Positions 48,509-62,895 of a DNA stretch of 64,000 nucleotides are shown in pieces (the first letter of the stretch is position 1; every line of letters begins with the position of its first letter). Below the pieces are notes generated by a model, which saw nothing but the letters and a program-made list of their open reading frames with translations, was not told the origin of the DNA and ran no database searches. The DNA is from Eutypa lata (taxonomy: Eukaryota > Ascomycota > Sordariomycetes > Xylariales > Diatrypaceae): assembly GCA_022661535.1 (NCBI GenBank), contig JAKULF010000004.1:6076001-6140000 (forward strand), written 5' to 3'. Position numbers and translations under genes: made by a program.

Positions 48509-49835
48509 AGTGAAGTGACGCGAAGTCAAATGAATTAATAGGTAGTTAATTAGTGGATAGATGGATGGACAGATGTATACTCTTAGTTGTATATTAAACT
48601 TCACTTTACGTTTTGGTACTGCTCACAAAGGAGTCGGTCAGGTTATGCGTGTCCATATGCGTGTCCATGTCCATGTAGATGGTCAACTACCACATACCGT
48701 GGGCAGCATCTCCAATAATCTACTAACTAGCAAATTCATGCACGCAGAGATACTTGAGGTTCTCGTGTAAACCGCTACTACATACATATATATAATATTT
48801 AAAATATTGTCCAGTAGAGCAGCCTCGATACCACAGTCATAAAAGCGATGTAATTAATCACCATCTAGTCTATCATTCATTCACCAAGCCATAGAATAGA
48901 CTGGAACTACCCACCGAGTCCAGTTGACACCAAATAAGAGAAATTGCTATCATTTCATCATCGACGTCCCTCGCCCTAAAGTACTACTCTACGCCTACCA
49001 GTAATAAAAAAAAGAAACAATGTGTTGTTACCCATGCTGGAATAAAAGGGAAGAGCAGAGAAGAGAAAAATGCCGAAAAGACACAGATTCCGTCCGACCT
49101 TATGCAAATACACCCGAAAGAAACCTAGTTTAGTTGATCAAGGCAAGCCGGGCGTCACCCTGCAGGAAAGGGGAAATGATAATCCAAACGAAATCAAATC
49201 GAAAACCCCATTACCTATCCGAGAGCTACAAGACCATTCGTTCACAGGAGACCTATTCATCCAGTACTGGGAAATGGGAGTGTCTTGGGAGTCATCATTG
49301 TTCAGTTAATTCGTGTAACGTTGGGAAGGAATACGGTTCTAAGGCATAGAGGAGTAGTAAACACGTTCACATGGGTAAAAAGTAGAGAAGTATCGCGTTC
49401 ATCATTAGTTTTGTTCTTATCCCTCTAAACAAACATCTATCGCAGTTCATCCGCAACGATCTCGTCGAAACTAGCCATATAGAGATAGGCCAATGTGGAA
49501 ACTCAGCTAGATGTAGAGAGCACACTGTCTGTTGCGGTCTGACAAAGTTGGCCATCATAGCAACGATGCCATATTAATTGCTAGTGTGGGTTTGGATTGG
49601 GGGAAGGGGGTATCTGGAGACAGGTACAAGAAGATCTACCATCACATTTGGAGATCTACCTAGAATTGGCCATACTCGGAGTAGGGGTCAAGTTGTTTAG
49701 CGCATGCCAGTAATCAAACATTCCCCATACGTTAGGCCGAGAAATCAGATGAAACAAAGACCAAGGCTAAGACCATTACTGGCAAATCCAAAGCGAGTCA
49801 TACGCGACAACCATGAGCCAGTTCATGCACGTCGT
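48509..49835. other. Intergenic, convergent 3' ends
   Basis: About 1.3 kb between scm3 and the CK2 gene, which face each other. The ORF at 49070-49309 has no recognisable domain. Probably 3' UTRs and spacer. Confidence 0.5.
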
Positions 49836-51477
49836 TCAGGAAGCTGAACTGACAGTAGCACCGTTAAGGTACTGCTTGAGGGTCGCCTCGTCGCGAATCT
49901 GAGCGAAGTACGGGTGACCCATAGCCTCCTTGGCAGTCAGACGCTCCTAGAGAACCAGTTAGCAATTTGCATGTGCACTCGAATAATTCTTAACGTACCT
50001 GATGGTCGTATCGCAAAAGCTTGTCGAGGAAGTCGATTGCCTCGTTACTGACGAACCGCTGGTTCTCCGAGTTGACAAAACTATGCCAGGGCTTCTTCTG
50101 AAAGCGGCCTAGGATATCATCGTACTGGGGGTCGAGCTCAATCTCATACTTGTCTAAGTAGTCGAAGAGATCATCAGTGCCGAGAACCTTAGCAATCTTG
50201 ACCAGTTGGTCCGAGTTGCTTTGACCATGGAAAAAAGGTTCTTTTCTAAAGATCATGGACGCGAACATTGCGCCAAGACTCCACATGTCCAAGCTGTAAT
50301 CGTACTCCTGAAAATCCACCAACAGCTCTGGTCCCTTAAAATAACGGGAAGCGACCTAGGAAGAAGTTAATATAGAACCTTTATTGAGCAAAAGTCGATA
50401 ACCACTGATGTGGAAGACTGCAATACTTGAGCAAGGTAGCACAACATTGACAACCGCAGAAACATGGGCTAGAGACAAGGGTATTTGATCACTTACGCGC
50501 ACATTGTACTCCGTGCCAGGATGATAGAACTCTGCCAAACCCCAGTCGATGAGACGTAACTAGAGATTATGTTAGAAACAATTTCCGATAATGATAACGA
50601 TGATAACAAGATGATGTACCTTTCTGTTCTCATGATCGATCATAACGTTATGAGGCTTAACGTCCCTGTGCATGATGCCCTTACTATGGCAGTAGTCGAG
50701 GGCCTTGAGCAACTCGTAGATGTAGTAGCGAACATCGATGTCGTTGAACTTCGGATAGAGGCTGCGGAAGTCGGTGTTGTTGACATACTCAAAGATCAAC
50801 GAGGGTGTTTTACTCTATGTGATCACAGAATGGTTAACATTAGGGTTTTTAAGTAAGGAGATGAAAAAAACAAAGCTCCCAGCCGAGTCCCAACTAGGGT
50901 GGTCCGACGTCACTTGAAAGAGCTTACGAGAGGATTGCCTCCTACCTGGCTGTCTCTGACTACATCCAGTAGGGCGACGATGTTAGGACCCCCCGACAGA
51001 TTTTGTAGAATCTTAATCTCCCTCTTAATCTTCTTCTTCTTGACGGGCTTGAGAACCTTGATGACGCATTTCTGGTAGTTGACGATATTGATGCCTTCGA
51101 ATACCTCGCTGTACTTGCCGCGGCCTGTATGTGCATAACATGTCAATTTCCGTCCGTTCGGTCGATGTTGAATACGTTCTGAACATACCGATCTTGCGAA
51201 CTACCTCGTAGTTCTCGAGGACACCCCAGCCTAATAATACGAAAGTTAGTCAATGTCTAGTATCATCTACTTCATTATAACGGGAGTTCCAGCGCCCAGT
51301 GGAGCCAGACAAGTCGAAGGTGCCAAGAATGAAGATGAAGTAAGATTAGGTACGGTGGAGAGAGAGCGAAATGCAACCAAACGATGATGATACTATATAC
51401 TTACTGATGTTAACACTGTCATAGTCCCAATAACTGCGGGGCAGGTTCTGATTGACATCGGCGTAGACTCTCGCCAT
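49836..51477 (-). CDS. cka1: Casein kinase II catalytic subunit alpha
   Basis: Seven exons on the minus strand: 51477-51405, 51230-51189, 51124-50946, 50814-50620, 50559-50497, 50355-49999 and 49946-49836; total 340 codons, 339 aa, the normal CK2-alpha length. Motifs in order: [13 protein letters not shown]; glycine loop [13 protein letters not shown]; the CK2-specific basic cluster [16 protein letters not shown]; catalytic loop [12 protein letters not shown] (Asp149); the CK2 hallmark DWG in place of DFG (Asp168); [38 protein letters not shown]. It is a constitutively active acidophilic Ser/Thr kinase in nucleus and cytoplasm, acting with regulatory beta subunits. All splice sites are canonical. 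Confidence 0.97.
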
Positions 51478-53716
<2,239 letters not shown>

Positions 53717-54049
53717 TCGATCACCGCATGATATCATTATTATTGTAAAGCATTAGTAGCATAGTAGAAATATAGACAATGACTTAAAATAATCAACACT
53801 TCCGGTTTGTACGCTGATCTTTTCGAACCATTGTAGCTAGGCTCATGGTATTATCCTTTCAATAGGACTCTGATCGATCATTAGTAAGCTTCATTCCCTC
53901 CTCATTTGTCATCGGTGTGACCGTAATAAAAGTTATTGAGTCCTTATAGCCTTATATGGATTCGGAATATCATGGGAAGAAATATCAAGCTTAAAGGCTG
54001 TCCAGACAGAATTAGACCCGAAATTCGGCCGCGATCATTATGTCGACAC

Positions 54050-54540
54050 CGAAGTCTAACAGTGACTTATGCATACCATCAATCTTCCCAGGCGGTACGG
54101 GATCAGGTTGGAAAGCCTGGTTTCTCGTAAAACGAAGAATCACATCTTACAATGACAGAGCATCACCCGCTACGACCAAAACACCAGCTACGTTCGCTGC
54201 TGCAGCTTTAATCAGGTCAGGATGCCGCAGCGAGCGGGCTGGTTCTTGAAGCAGATCCTGCATACCTCTCCCTGTAGCTATGATATGATGGCTCACGCAT
54301 GCACCTGCTGCGTTGACGCTGGCGCGAGGCTCTTGCGTCGTGCCATAGCTGACGTCGAATCCTTAGTTCAGGAGTTTGCGATGCTTCAAAGACCCCAGCC
54401 CTGTAAGTAGTGCGGTGCCTCTAGATCATCCTGCCATGAGTCGGTTGATATATTCTTCTCCTGAGTGGATGCTGAGTCGAAGACCTGGAGGAACTCGTCT
54501 TCATGTAACAGCTTGATCTCCCTACATAACAAGAGCAATG
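54050..54540 (-). pseudogene. Decayed coding remnant of unknown family
   Basis: The minus strand reads ETLLLLCREIKLLHEDEFLQ, then STDSWQDDLEAPHYLQGWGL, and after a frame change ASVNAAGACVSHHIIATGRG and HPDLIKAAAANVAGVLVVAG, with stops between. This is clearly protein-like but interrupted by at least one frameshift and several stops. I do not recognise the family. Confidence 0.35.
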
Positions 54541-54999
54541 TCTCAATCTCAAAAAATTTTTAATGCAGGTAGCTTACTTCTAAACTCATACCGAAACCAA
54601 TTCGACATCGTTGGCGTGTTTTACACGCGAAGCCAACGAGCATAAGCATCCAGGGGAAAAGCTGATTATGTAGTGAACTTATGAATGGCTTACCGGGGTT
54701 ATTCAAGCTCAGGTCCGTGAGGTGGGTTTCCCTACATAAGTACTTACATACCGAGCCATAAGAAAACATAAGCAAATCATTTTAATCGCATGGGTTCGTA
54801 TACCTTCTCAAACGGTTGGTTATGGGCACACCAACCACCTGCACCACCTGCAGCATATAATTCGGTGATATATTATTTCGACAACATCTCATGAACAGAC
54901 CGATCCATACCTACGAAGCAATTGTATAAAGATAATGCTTGGGCAGTTAAAAACATTGCACATTCTCCACATCGGTAAGCAAGGGGGAAACATCACCGC

Positions 55000-55182
55000 T
55001 CAGACGTGATAATTCGACTGTCTAATAAGAAGTCTTTCACAAGCTGGGCTTGGGGAGCCAGACCGCCAGCAGCGACTTTGCGAGGAACAATGCCAAGCGC
55101 CATGCAACCCGATATTATCAACGGCAGCCCATTGGATCGCTTTACTAGAATTGGTCTTGGCTCCGTCTTCGAGTAAGTTCAT
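55000..55182 (-). pseudogene. Short ankyrin-like remnant
   Basis: A minus-strand segment opening MNLLEDGAKTNSSKAIQWAA has an ankyrin-like LLEDGA turn followed by a helix, then loses coding character. It may belong to the same dead gene as the remnant at 54050-54540. Confidence 0.25.
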
Positions 55183-57833
55183 TTCTGCCGTGAAGTCCGT
55201 CTCGATAAAAACTATGCGCTATTACTTATTCCCCTCTTTATAGCGGTGCCAACTGGACGGTTAGGATTGCTGCTTCAACCCTCAGCCTGAGAACGTCGAT
55301 GGTGGTGCTAGGTGTAGCACTGGTAGCTTGCGGAGCCAGCCCCGAGCTATCGCAGAAGGGATATGTGATGTGGCAAGAGCTTAATTGGAAGGGGCTCACT
55401 GTTACTGTTATACGAGCTGCCGAATATAGTAGATGGTTCTTTACAATTGTGCAAGCCACTCGGGACTTGTACAAGAGGTGGCCATCTTAAGAGAATATGA
55501 AGTGGTCTCTTAGACTTCTGGGTCTCTAAGCCGTTTTATGATAGCATATATTTGACCTGTAGGTCTGAGAGCAAGCCGGCCATGGTTAGAAGGCGGGCAT
55601 AGTTTGGCGTGTGCGGTCATCGACACCGACATCACCTATGTAAGATATTAACACCATCATAAACTGACATACGCTGATAGATACCTGTACTAAATATATC
55701 TTGAAGCTTTTCATCTTTGCCGGCTAGCAGCTTCCACTTCACCCCCTGAGCTGCTATTCGGCTTGCTGCTAGTCGGGTCCCTTGCTACTAGATAGATGCC
55801 TATCCTAGACTCTACCCTTTTAAGCGATGCCTTTATTTAAATACCTAACAAAACTACTAATAACACGGTGAGCTCATTACTACCTTAAGCGATTAATATG
55901 CTTAACATCTCGCTAAAGATGTTTGTCAATACATAAGCCTAGTTATAGGTAATAATTGCATCAAAACTAAAGGATTACCAAGATCCATTCATATTTAATC
56001 TCGCTGGCAGCCTCTAACTAGCGTTTTTAATATCTTGGATCTTGCTAAGTAGACAAGGACTTAAGTCGTATCAAGGGCAAGCCAGCCTCTGATGTCATCG
56101 AGCAACAAATTACAATAATTAGAAGGGGGCGTTTTGGGGAATTTTAACTATTCAATACTTTTCTGTGCATTCACGCGGTGGATCGTATTTAGTATCCAAG
56201 CTCCGTAGGAATTTCTGTTGGAAGTAGTTTAAGTGTTGAGAACGAAGTCTTATTCGAACTTCTGCAATAGAATGCTATGTCTTGATGCCACTACATAGGC
56301 ATAGTAAATTATTCTGGTTATTAAAGGTTGAAGTTATGAATCCCTAATATTATCAAAGCGATTTTTGCCTTGCTTTAAGCATAGAATTTAATGAAATGAA
56401 CCTGAAGTCTACCTGCCACGGCTACCACTGTTAGGGTGCCTGCTTACAATCCCTAAATATTTTTGTTTTGGCAAGCCAACAAGTTGCGGAATGTCACTCG
56501 AAGGGGAGATTGAAGGTAATATTAAGATTAACCGAAAGGGCCACTAATGTAAACTAGGAACCCCCAATGCAATTTGTTGGCAGTAGATAGCGAAGCGTCG
56601 CCACAGCCCCTGTTTCGTATCCTTATTATAAGAGAAAGCAGGGGACACAAACCGGGCGACAAAGAGGCCAATATCAGGAGTGATGTTTCACTGCGAGCTG
56701 AGAGAGTCGATACAGTGGGCTTTCGCTTTTTCTTTACTCCACCGACCTTCAAATTTGAGTAATTTTATACAAGAGACTTTGCTAACATGGCAAGCGACTT
56801 CTTCGGCGTTGTACATGAAAGTGCAACAAAGGGCCCCGCAAGAGATAGGTAGATTGTATCGCTAGAATAGGCAGGCTTCCGGCCGTTTGTGATTACCGGT
56901 ACCTACGTAGAGGAAGCCGTGATAGAAGCCTTTGGCGATAGGTTGGCCCCTGGTTTTCTTGCATGTAACAACTGTGGAAGTTGGTGTTCCCAAGGTGAAA
57001 GAACTCTAGGCCAGCGATGCCGAGATCTAGGCTTTAAAGGCTCGGAATGAAACACTCGCAACTATTCTTTCGAAACCGATTTAACGCAAAGTCGTGCTAC
57101 CGGACGTTGAGAAGCTTGCCGATCTTGAAAGAAATTTCGACGTGCGGTTTCAAAGCTTGATGTAGACAGACATGCCAGCAAAAACGTGGAATACTATGGT
57201 ACGTTCACCATATTGATACGTTACTTGAACAGCGACAACTAGTTTTACCCTAGGAATCACGTATTTTGAAAAATTATGGATATTAATTGTTTAGCAGCAC
57301 ATCATGCTGTACATAGCTTCACTCGACTAGGTGTTGCTAGCCTGGTTGTGAATAAACTTCATTTGCTCTGCTACCGGTACTGTAATGAACAGCTTCTAAC
57401 TTCAGATTTCTATAGACATGCTCAATAGGGGGATGCTTAGTATGGATACAGTTGCCAAATAGCTTCCAAGCCAAAGCTCTCTCACTTCGGGAGATACCCT
57501 CCTCGTAGCTTAGTTAAGGAGCAACCACTTATCCTGACATCCGTAGCTCCAACGTCTGGATTCATCTACTCCGCGGAATTAACGAGTGGTGTTTCGTCTA
57601 ACCGGTAGAAATAAGCGCCTAACTATATGTGAAAGGCCACTTAAGCCCCTGGCAGCTGGGGAATAGACCGTCCCGCCCTGTAGAGTTTAGAGGCTAGGAC
57701 ACTACAACACTGCAGAAAGTGCTGTATATTAGATAGTACTACCATAGACGTTAGCTTCTTGCCTTGGTCATGTATAGATCACAAATGACAGCATGGGATT
57801 CTTCATATCAGAGAGAAGATTAATTGACTCGAC

Positions 57834-58094
57834 ATGCACCCGCTTTCGACATCCGATCCATCAGCAAAGCCGACTTCAACAGACGCCTTAGCAAGCTTTC
57901 CGCCTAAGGATGACGATACTAAGGTTTTTCATCATGTGAAGAGAACACTGGGGCGTATGAGGGATATGGCACTGACCTTACTTAGTTCCCTTCAAAATAT
58001 GTCTAGTGTATCGATTGATCTTAACGCCGATGGGGGGAATATTGAACCTCAGCAACCTGGTATCATGATAGCGACACAATCCATCGTAATTTGA
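57834..58094 (+). CDS. Small ORF, hypothetical
   Basis: An 86-codon ORF with ATG start and hydrophilic N-terminus followed by a predicted helix (VFHHVKRTLGRMRDMALTLL). It ends two bases from the stop codon of the convergent DUF3807 gene. No domain and no clear promoter are seen, so it may be spurious. Confidence 0.25.
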   Translation: MHPLSTSDPSAKPTSTDALASFPPKDDDTKVFHHVKRTLGRMRDMALTLLSSLQNMSSVSIDLNADGGNIEPQQPGIMIATQSIVI

Positions 58095-58096
58095 GC

Positions 58097-58862
58097 TCAA
58101 TCGTCATATGATATCCGTCGTCTCTGAGCGGCATGGTTCGAAGACGTGTTCTGTGCTGTCTCGAGACCGTCGTAGTCTAGACTGTCCATACCAGCCTCGA
58201 CTTTATCCCATGTCCGCTTACGCAGGTCCTCTTTGGGCTCCGGGTTGAATTTCTTCCTGTCCCGCTTTGCCTGTTTTGCCTTCTTCTTCTTCATGCGCTT
58301 GAGCTCAGCTGCCGTGGGTTTCTCGGACTCTAGTTCTCCGTCCTCGCTACCATCCTGCAGCTCACCCTCTTCTTCCTCGACGATGTTCGGATCGACGGCT
58401 GCCTGTGTTGTAGCCTGCGGGATAGCACTCGACTCGGTCTTGGTCTTACCAGACTTGTCCTGAGCGCGTCGCAATGATTCGATCTCGGAGTGTCGGAAAA
58501 TGGCTATTTGCTCGTCGGTCAAGGTGCGTTTGACGCCGTCGGGATAATACCCGAGTCCATCGTCTTCGTCTTCCTCTCCCTCTCCGTCGTAACCATCGTA
58601 ATGATGCTCTTCATAGTACTGTTCGTTACCCTGTTTATTGCTAGGGGCATTCCCAAAAGTGAGGAATTGCGTCTCGAAAAGTCCTAGTGCTGCGTTGGAG
58701 AAATGCGCATCATGGAATGAGTCGATGTCTGCCTGCCTACCAGTCAGCATTAGCCAAAGAATTGAAAACCGCCCAGGGTTTAAGGAGATGGTTAAAAGAA
58801 AAACTTACCTGAGAAACTTCGGGAATGTGGAAAGCTCTCGAAGCAGTCAAAGGAGTCGACAT
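58097..58862 (-). CDS. DUF3807-family nuclear-type protein
   Basis: Two exons on the minus strand, 58862-58809 and 58732-58097 (donor gtaagt, acceptor ggcag), give 229 aa. The first exon, MSTPLTASRAFHIPEVSQ, joins ADIDSFHDAHFSNAALGLFE. An acidic Glu/Asp/Tyr-rich linker leads to the conserved block YYPDGVKRTLTDEQIAIFRH and SEIESLRRA, typical of fungal DUF3807 proteins, and then a Lys/Arg-rich nuclear-localisation-like region (MKKKKAKQAKRDRKKF). The function of the family is unknown; composition suggests a nuclear protein. Confidence 0.8.
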
Positions 58863-59475
58863 CGTAAATCTACTCTACACCACACCTACAAATTTTATAG
58901 AAATAGAATGTTGAGGTGGAAGAGTCACAAGGAAAGAAGCCGTGCTGCTTTCAGTTGAATTCCGCGTATGCACAGGCACATCAGGCGCGTTGGACCTGTG
59001 ACTAACTAAGCAGGTTAGTGTTAGGTAGTTATTGGTTCCCCATTTTTTATATTTAGCTTACAGTGCGCATACACCTAACCCAGCACTAGCACCCAGAGCT
59101 TGGTCTATCTCTCTCCTATTATCCCCAACTTAAATCTGCCTGATATCACATTACTGTCCTTATTATAAACATATTAAAACTTTGCGTAACGATTATCTAC
59201 ATTATCAATGGTTTGGTGTATACATGAAAGTAGATGTATGGACCGCAAGCGTCCTCGGCCATGTGGGACGGACACCTCGTTAACAAAGCAATCCCAAAAT
59301 GACAAGACTAGGAAACAATTGATGCGGCAACCTGACAACAATAATTACAACATCATAGCTCATAAGTCGTCATATCGTAATCGTGATCACCCTTTTGAAA
59401 GCAATCAACGCCAAGATCATGCATGTAACACCATTCCCGGCCTAATCTTCTTGCTCCATGAAAACCGTCCAATGC
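58863..59475. other. Intergenic region, no gene seen
   Basis: About 610 bp between two minus-strand genes; promoter of the DUF3807 gene and 3' UTR of the next. No supported ORF. Confidence 0.45.
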
Positions 59476-60312
59476 TCACTCCGTACTAAGAAGTGCTAGA
59501 GCACTTTGAAAGGCCTTCATAACTTCGGCAACTTTATGTGGGCGCTTATGTTAGCAAGTATATATTCTAAAAAAGAAGGGGGGTTGGCACTTACGGTGTT
59601 TCTTCTTCTGCAAGAGGGCTTGCTCGGAAATGCGGACATGTCTCTCTCGAGTCTGCAGCCTGTTTCTTGCCATGAGCTTCTCAAACCTTCCATACATAGG
59701 GTGAGAACTAACCTTTTCACAGCTCTCTCGTTGTCGTGGGCAGAAGAGGCAGATGCCCAAGAATTGAAATACTAGATGCATGGTCGTTAGCAACTATGAG
59801 CAACAAGTATAGCATACAATAAAATAGTTTCAAGTTGGCTCTACGATGGCTCTACTTACTTTGACAACATGGTCGAACTCATCTAGCAGGTCCTTTTCAT
59901 TCTCGTCGGCTTCACTGAGGGCTTTCTGATAGCGTAGCTCGAATTCATCCCAGTCAAAGGGCACGGTGTGTCCTGGTGTACTGGGCGACGGCTGAACCTC
60001 TTTCTGAGTTCGTCTCACCTGGAGCTCAGGTGTCCGAGTCTGGAAACGGCGCTCCAGAACATTAGCCATTGGCGCATCCTGGCGTTGATCAGGATGAAAG
60101 ACCTGCGATGGTGGCTGCGATGATGGTTGAGGTTGGAACGTCTGCGGAAGCAGCCTCACGGTGGTCTCTTCCTGTGGACGATCGGATAGCTCTTCATCAT
60201 CAATGAACTCAGTCGGTGGTTCCACCATCATTGACACATCGCCTTCCCCATGCTCTTGTGTCGACGGGGCTTTCACTGGAGAAATCGACCTTGGAGTTGT
60301 AGAGGTAGGCAT
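59476..60312 (-). CDS. Conserved coiled-coil protein of unknown function
   Basis: Four exons on the minus strand: 60312-59860, 59771-59713, 59659-59595 and 59531-59476; the phases close to 211 codons (210 aa). The N-terminal 110 residues are disordered and Pro/Gln/Thr-rich. From FDWDEFELRYQKALSEADEN onward the protein is one long helix: EKDLLDEFDHVVKYFNSWA, SAHDNERAVKRLQTRERHV and QALLQKKKHLAEVMKAF, ending LALLSTE. Conservation across four exon junctions supports a real gene. I do not recognise a named family; a structural role, for instance in a kinetochore or spindle complex, would be speculation. Confidence 0.75.
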
Positions 60313-61158
60313 GCTTTATAACACAGGCTTTAGGCAGATATCAAGCGTGCTATATCAGGACCTAAGTTGAAGCGCCTGGAATATTCAACTACATAGAAGA
60401 AGCAACGCGTGATGCAGCTTGAAATTCTGCCCCGCTTTCTTAGAAGTTCGTTCCTTAAATTAGTGCTATAGGCTATTGAGATAATTGATTTCAGCAAGTA
60501 GTTGCAGCCTAGAATCTTGGTAGAAATGCAACTTCAGTTTATTCAATCCATTTAACCGATCAGATCGCGTCGCTGCCCAAAATGATAGGGGAGAGGCTTG
60601 GTTTGAACTTCAGGAATCTGGCGCCAACCTGGGCTTTCCCATTACAGGCATAGTAACTGCATAACTAACATAACTATAAAAGGTGGAGACACAAAGCGCG
60701 ACAGGCATTGAACAATCACTTAGTTACTTCGTATCTTAGGTAGGTATGTGATAAGCCGATTAGATAAGCCACTACCTAGTGGAGCAACAGGCAGTTCGTC
60801 CCCTTCGACGTCACAGGACCTCCTTAATGGCCTTCACCCTGCCACCTTTGAATGTCAGGAGACTAGGTAACTAGAATCGAATTTTCGACCACAATCATTA
60901 CCAACGTTAGAGATTATAAATCGCTTTCCCCTGTTATTCACTACATCGCTACTTTGCTTGCTCTAGTTAGGTACTTACATACATAAGAAGAGGCTATGCT
61001 TTCTAAGTAGAAGCCGACATGCTGCTCTTTCACGTAACCAACCTCCCAACTAAGCCAATTTATCGGACAGTGAAGCATCGCCCCTAAACGAGACCATCTC
61101 CTGTCACGTCCCTGTTTTCCGATTCTCGCCTTTCTTGTCGACGTTTGTTTTTTCGATC
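60313..61158. promoter_or_regulatory. Divergent promoter region
   Basis: About 850 bp between two divergent genes, containing TAGGTAGGTATG near 60739. No gene or repeat is supported. Confidence 0.4.
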
Positions 61159-62895
61159 ATGAGTTGTGATATCTGCCAGCGGGCACACCACCCGAAGAAA
61201 CTTCCATTCTACTGTGTCGTAGATGCCCGTAATGCGCTATACGATGGACGTGTCGCCAACGCCAGCGTTCTCATCGAGGTCGATGACCTCGAGTCTCGAA
61301 TCAACACACTCCTGTCCGACAGTGACGCAAGCCCGAACGCTGCCACAACCGACCGATCTTCTCGCTTATATATAGAGAACTGCGGTTCGGAGGAACACAA
61401 GGCTAAAGAGAGGACAGAACGTATCATGGCTTCTGCCGACAAACTTCGCGACGAGGTTGCGGCGGCAAGAAGGGATATAGAGCAACGGAAGGCGAACATT
61501 GCGCGCCAGAAATCCAATCAAGCTACGGCCTCTCAAGGAGTCCCTGCGCGGTGGAATAGACAAGTGGACGAAACCCGAAAATCTATCAAGATGACCAAGT
61601 ATACATGGGACAGGGAATACGAAGCCATGACGCAGTATAGAGCCGCCCTCTGTATGGAAGTAGCTAAGCTATACAGACTACAGCGTGTCAGGCGCGGGAA
61701 TCCTGCCCGCTATGAATACAAGATTGGAGGTATCGATATCATCGACTTGCATCATCTCAATAGTGAGCTTCTTACGGTGCCCCATCGAAGGAGACCTGCA
61801 GACATAGACTAACATTTTATAGATGCGCAACCCGAGATAATATCTGCCTTCCTGGCGCACATAACGCATCTTCTATGGTTAACCTCTCATTACCTGGCGA
61901 TTCGTCTCCCAGCAGAGATCACACTCCCGCACAACGACTATCCACGCCCGACCATCTTCTCTCTGCCGTCTTCATACCATCATGGCGACGTACCTTTCCC
62001 TGGAACCTCTCTTCTGCCGCCTGATCATCTGGACCGTCAGTTCCACCACGTGCCGCACCCCCGCCCTCTTTTCGTAGACAAGAGTCTTCCCACCCTCGCC
62101 AAAGAGGACCCCTCGGCGTACAACGCATTCGTAGAAGCCGTGTGTCTCCTATCCTACGACATCGTGTGGTTATGCCGAACCCAGGGTGTCCCCGTCGGCG
62201 GCGACAACAGCAGTATCAACATAGAAGACTTCTTCTCGCTAGGTCGCAACATGTACAACCTCCTAATGACCTCGAACCTGCACGCTCCCGCCTCCGCCGC
62301 ACGCACGAGTGGTGGCGCGGATACCACCACCGCTCCTACCACTCCTTCTACTACTGCTACGAACGGTAGCGCCACCCATCACGATTCCGTCCCCGCCGCT
62401 GCCGTGGAGCTCGCCAAGGCCGCCCCGCGGATGGGCCTGTACTCGCACGGCACGGCGCACACGTACCTGGGCAGCGCGGCGGGGACCGAGCTCATGCGCG
62501 GCTTCAAGATGCCGAACCCGGTCAAGCTCGCGGACCGGCTGCGGGCGCGCCTCGCGTACGAGAACCCCGCGCGCGACTGGGAGCTCGTCGAGAACGAGGG
62601 GGGCCGGGTCCCCGAAGAAGAATTCTACCACCCGTTCAACGACGATGGCGTCCTGGTCGGTGGGACGGCGCCGAAGCCGAGGACGGGCGAGCGTGGGGGC
62701 AGATACAATAATGGGATGGAGAGCTATATGAGCGTTAATACTGTTAGGAGTAGTGGTGATGGTGGTGGTGGTGGTGTTCAGGGGGTGAGAGGGCTCAAAG
62801 GGGATGGTGGTGGTGATGGAGATGGGACTACGAAGGGCCGTGAGAAGGAGCGCGAGAAGGGCACTAGTGGTTGGATGAAGATTAAGCCTAGGTAG
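61159..62895 (+). CDS. atg14: Atg14/UVRAG-family subunit of the Vps34 PI3-kinase complex
   Basis: Two exons, 61159-61762 and 61823-62895 (60-bp intron, donor gtgagc, acceptor tatag), give 558 aa. The start MSCDICQRAHHPKKLPFYC has the N-terminal CxxC of Atg14, then VVDARNALYDGR. Coiled coils cover about residues 85-190 (for example RDEVAAARRDIEQRKANIAR). The conserved core spans the splice: LYRLQRVRRG, EYKIGGIDIIDLHHLN then AQPEIISAFLAHITHLLWLT and SHYLAIRLPAEITLPHNDYP. The distal part has PRPLFVDKSLPTLAKEDPSA and LLSYDIVWLCRTQG, and ends in a Gly-rich basic tail. Atg14 directs complex I to autophagosome sites; the related UVRAG/Vps38 would direct complex II to endosomes. The N-terminal cysteines favour Atg14. 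The ATG at 61159 is the only in-frame ATG near the start. Confidence 0.85.

Larger units (their letters stand above)
53717..57833. other. Four-kilobase decayed region
   Basis: No intact gene. There are minus-strand coding remnants at 54050-54540 and 55000-55182 and a weak plus-strand remnant near 56900-57050 (VEEAVIEAFGDRLAPGFLAC and on to a stop). The rest is featureless spacer. It looks like an old pseudogene or transposon graveyard. Confidence 0.45.
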
